DNA from: Actinoallomurus soli | GTDB lineage: Bacteria; Actinomycetota; Actinomycetes; Streptosporangiales; Streptosporangiaceae | DNA length: 64,000 nt | Assembly (NCBI RefSeq): GCF_024055715.1 | Contig: NZ_JAMXMV010000001.1 | Coordinates: 62,001 to 126,000 of the forward strand | Reading direction: 5' to 3' | Shown: in pieces, positions 60,893-64,000 of the stretch | Layout: the number at the start of each line of letters is the position of its first letter | Numbering within the stretch: the stretch's first letter is position 1 | Notes under the pieces: generated by a model | The model's database searches: none | What the model was told of the DNA's origin: nothing | What the model saw: only the letters and a program-made list of their open reading frames with translations | Program-made: the position numbers and the translations under genes

Positions 60893-61231
60893 GAAGAAAG
60901 CCTCAGGTCTTAAGTCGATGGATTTGGGGGCGCGGGACCTGTCGCGCCCACACGCAGTGGAACAGCCTACCAAGCTTTCCCGGACAGCCCCAACCCGACG
61001 GCCCGTCGACCGCCGGCGCCGAGCCCCGCACCGTACGGCGAGGGCGGGGGCCGCGCCTGCGGTGAGGGCGAGCGCCGCACCGTACGAGGTCGCGCGTCCC
61101 ACCCGCGGGTGGGCACCGCACCCGAGGGCGAGGGCCGCGCCCGAGGGTGAGCGCCGCACCGTACGGCGAGAGCATGGCACGAGGCATGGGACGATGGAAG
61201 ACGCTAGATCCGTCACTCTTTGAGGAACCCG
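60893..61231. repeat. rpsT-lepA intergenic region with degenerate repeats
   Basis: This 339-base divergent intergenic region contains three copies of CCGCACCGTACG (near 61026, 61075 and 61154), two with GGCGAG following, mixed with GAGGGCGAGGGCCGCGCC-type blocks at 61129-61141 and nearby. They surround the region where the lepA promoter should be. No gene is supported. Confidence 0.5.
60964..60993 (-). promoter_or_regulatory. Promoter of rpsT
   Basis: On the minus strand TTGGGG (60993-60988) and TAGGCT (60969-60964) are 18 bases apart. TAGGCT is a strong actinomycete -10 element. Transcription would start near 60957, giving a leader of about 65 bases. Confidence 0.6.
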
Positions 61232-63055
<1,824 letters not shown>

Positions 63056-63084
63056 CCGCGTCTCGGATCGTCCATCCTGGGGCA

Positions 63085-63102
63085 GGCTGACCTGAGTCAG
63101 CC
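63085..63102. terminator. Small hairpin after lepA
   Basis: GGCTGAC and GTCAGCC flank the loop CTGA; outer bases TCTCGG (63061-63066) and CCGAGA (63101-63106) offer an alternative pairing. It lies 29 bases beyond the lepA stop and just before the ribosome site of the next gene. Confidence 0.5.
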
Positions 63103-63122
63103 GAGACCTTTGGGAGGCAACG

Positions 63123-63977
63123 ATGGTGGACGTCGGCCGGGTGGGAGTCTGGAGCATCGGACTCCGGAACGACGATCCGAGCGCCGCGAACGAGATCCGC
63201 GAGGCGGCGGCCGAGCTGGAGGAGCTCGGGTACGGCGCGATCTGGCTGGGTGGCAGCCCCGATGTGCGGCATGCGGTGCCACTGCTGGAGGCGACCTCCC
63301 GGATCGTCGTGGCGACCGGGATCCTCAACATCTGGGAGCACGACGCGGCCGACGTCGCGGACCGGCACAAGGCCGTGTCCTCGGCGCACCCGGGCCGGTT
63401 CCTGCTCGGGCTGGGCGCGAGCCATGCCAAGGCGGTCAAGGACTACGCCAAGCCGTACTCGGCCATGGCGCGGTACCTCGACGGCCTCGACGCCGCCGGC
63501 GCGCCGCCCTCGGAGCGGGTCCTGGCCGCGCTCGGCCCGCGCATGCTGGAGCTGGCCCGCGACCGTACGGCGGGCGCCCACCCGTACCTGGTGACCCCGG
63601 AGCACACGGAGCGGGCGCGGCAGATCCTCGGCCCGGATCGCCTCCTCGCCCCGGAGGTCAAGGTGGTGCTCGACACCGACCCCGGACGGGCACGCGCCAC
63701 GGCCCGCGCCCACCTGGGCTTCTACATGCAGCTGCCCAACTACACCAACAACCTGCTGCGGCTCGGCTTCACCGAGGACGATGTCGCCGACGGCGGCAGT
63801 GACCGGCTCGTCGACGCGGTCGTCGCGTGGGGCGACGTCGAGGCGGTACGGCGGCGCGTCGCCGCGCACCGGGACGCGGGCGCGGACCACGCCACCCTGC
63901 AGGTCCTCACCGGCGACCGGAACGGGCTGCCGCGGGCGGAGTGGCGGGAACTCGCCGCAGGACTCGACCTGCGCTGA
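63123..63977 (+). CDS. LLM-class F420-dependent oxidoreductase
   Basis: The 284-residue TIM-barrel protein begins MVDVGRVGVWSIGLRNDDPS after GGGAGG. It has the LLM family blocks ELEELGYGAIWLGGSPDVRH, IVVATGILNIWEHDAADVAD, HPGRFLLGLGASHAKAVKDY and a C-terminal VAWGDVEAVRRRVAAHRDAG typical of F420-dependent TIGR03620-type enzymes. Substrate unknown. The last 23 bases of the window after its stop hold nothing recognisable. Confidence 0.9.
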   Translation: MVDVGRVGVWSIGLRNDDPSAANEIREAAAELEELGYGAIWLGGSPDVRHAVPLLEATSRIVVATGILNIWEHDAADVADRHKAVSSAHPGRFLLGLGASHAKAVKDYAKPYSAMARYLDGLDAAGAPPSERVLAALGPRMLELARDRTAGAHPYLVTPEHTERARQILGPDRLLAPEVKVVLDTDPGRARATARAHLGFYMQLPNYTNNLLRLGFTEDDVADGGSDRLVDAVVAWGDVEAVRRRVAAHRDAGADHATLQVLTGDRNGLPRAEWRELAAGLDLR

Positions 63978-64000
63978 CCCGTCGGATTCGGGCGGACTCG

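Overview
The window is 64 kb of very GC-rich DNA with strong G/C bias at third codon positions, frequent GTG/TTG starts and 1-4 base stop/start overlaps. Gene content points to a filamentous actinomycete: recA-recX-RNase Y-gluABCD-miaB-miaA-dapF-hflX synteny, a helix-turn-helix/DUF5753 regulator with a DUF397 partner and a small ATPase, F420-type flavin oxidoreductases, an MT0933-like antitoxin and actinobacterial SOS/PafBC promoter elements. Order and content resemble Streptosporangiales (Thermomonosporaceae-like, e.g. Actinomadura or Actinoallomurus); that placement is an inference and no species is claimed. I found no tRNA, rRNA or CRISPR array.

Layout. 0-3.5 kb: start of a glutathionylspermidine-synthase-like gene, a lipoprotein, an ATP-grasp enzyme, then recA-recX behind a LexA box and a LexA-independent DNA-damage promoter. 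3.5-9.6 kb: an accessory mosaic with a small secreted two-cysteine protein, a VOC protein, two SDR dehydrogenases with an XRE regulator, an AraC regulator carrying a heptad repeat, and several gene stubs. 9.6-21.5 kb: conserved core (rny, S9 peptidase, gluABCD, miaB, a dioxygenase-like gene, an antitoxin-like gene, miaA, dapF). 21.6-24.4 kb: a second accessory patch with a His/Trp/Pro-rich secreted protein, an ADP-ribosylglycohydrolase and broken genes, including the scar of a divergent TetR/membrane-protein pair. 24.4-27.3 kb: TetR with two acyl-CoA dehydrogenases. 27.4-28.9 kb: ATPase/XRE/DUF397 module. 29.1-32.5 kb: peptide-type ABC permeases and binding protein without ATPases. 32.6-33.1 kb: RelE/Phd-type toxin-antitoxin pair. 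33.2-40.1 kb: cell-envelope glycosyltransferases, a two-component system, a pseudo-receiver and an anchored secreted protein. 40.2-47.4 kb: glcDEF-lldP plus malate synthase, a route for glycolate/lactate to glyoxylate to malate. 47.6-64 kb: hflX, an amidohydrolase, a TMEM175-like channel, degV, comEA-comEC, flavin/F420 oxidoreductases, holA, rpsT, lepA and a terminal F420-type oxidoreductase.

The most striking pattern is in the accessory patches. Diverged partial copies of neighbouring genes (3-prime ends of recX and dapF, 5-prime ends of a VOC/AraC pair, the 3-prime end of the secreted-peptide gene) sit at the joints of inserted blocks. This looks like repeated acquisition of DNA from a related strain by recombination that was homologous at one end and illegitimate at the other.
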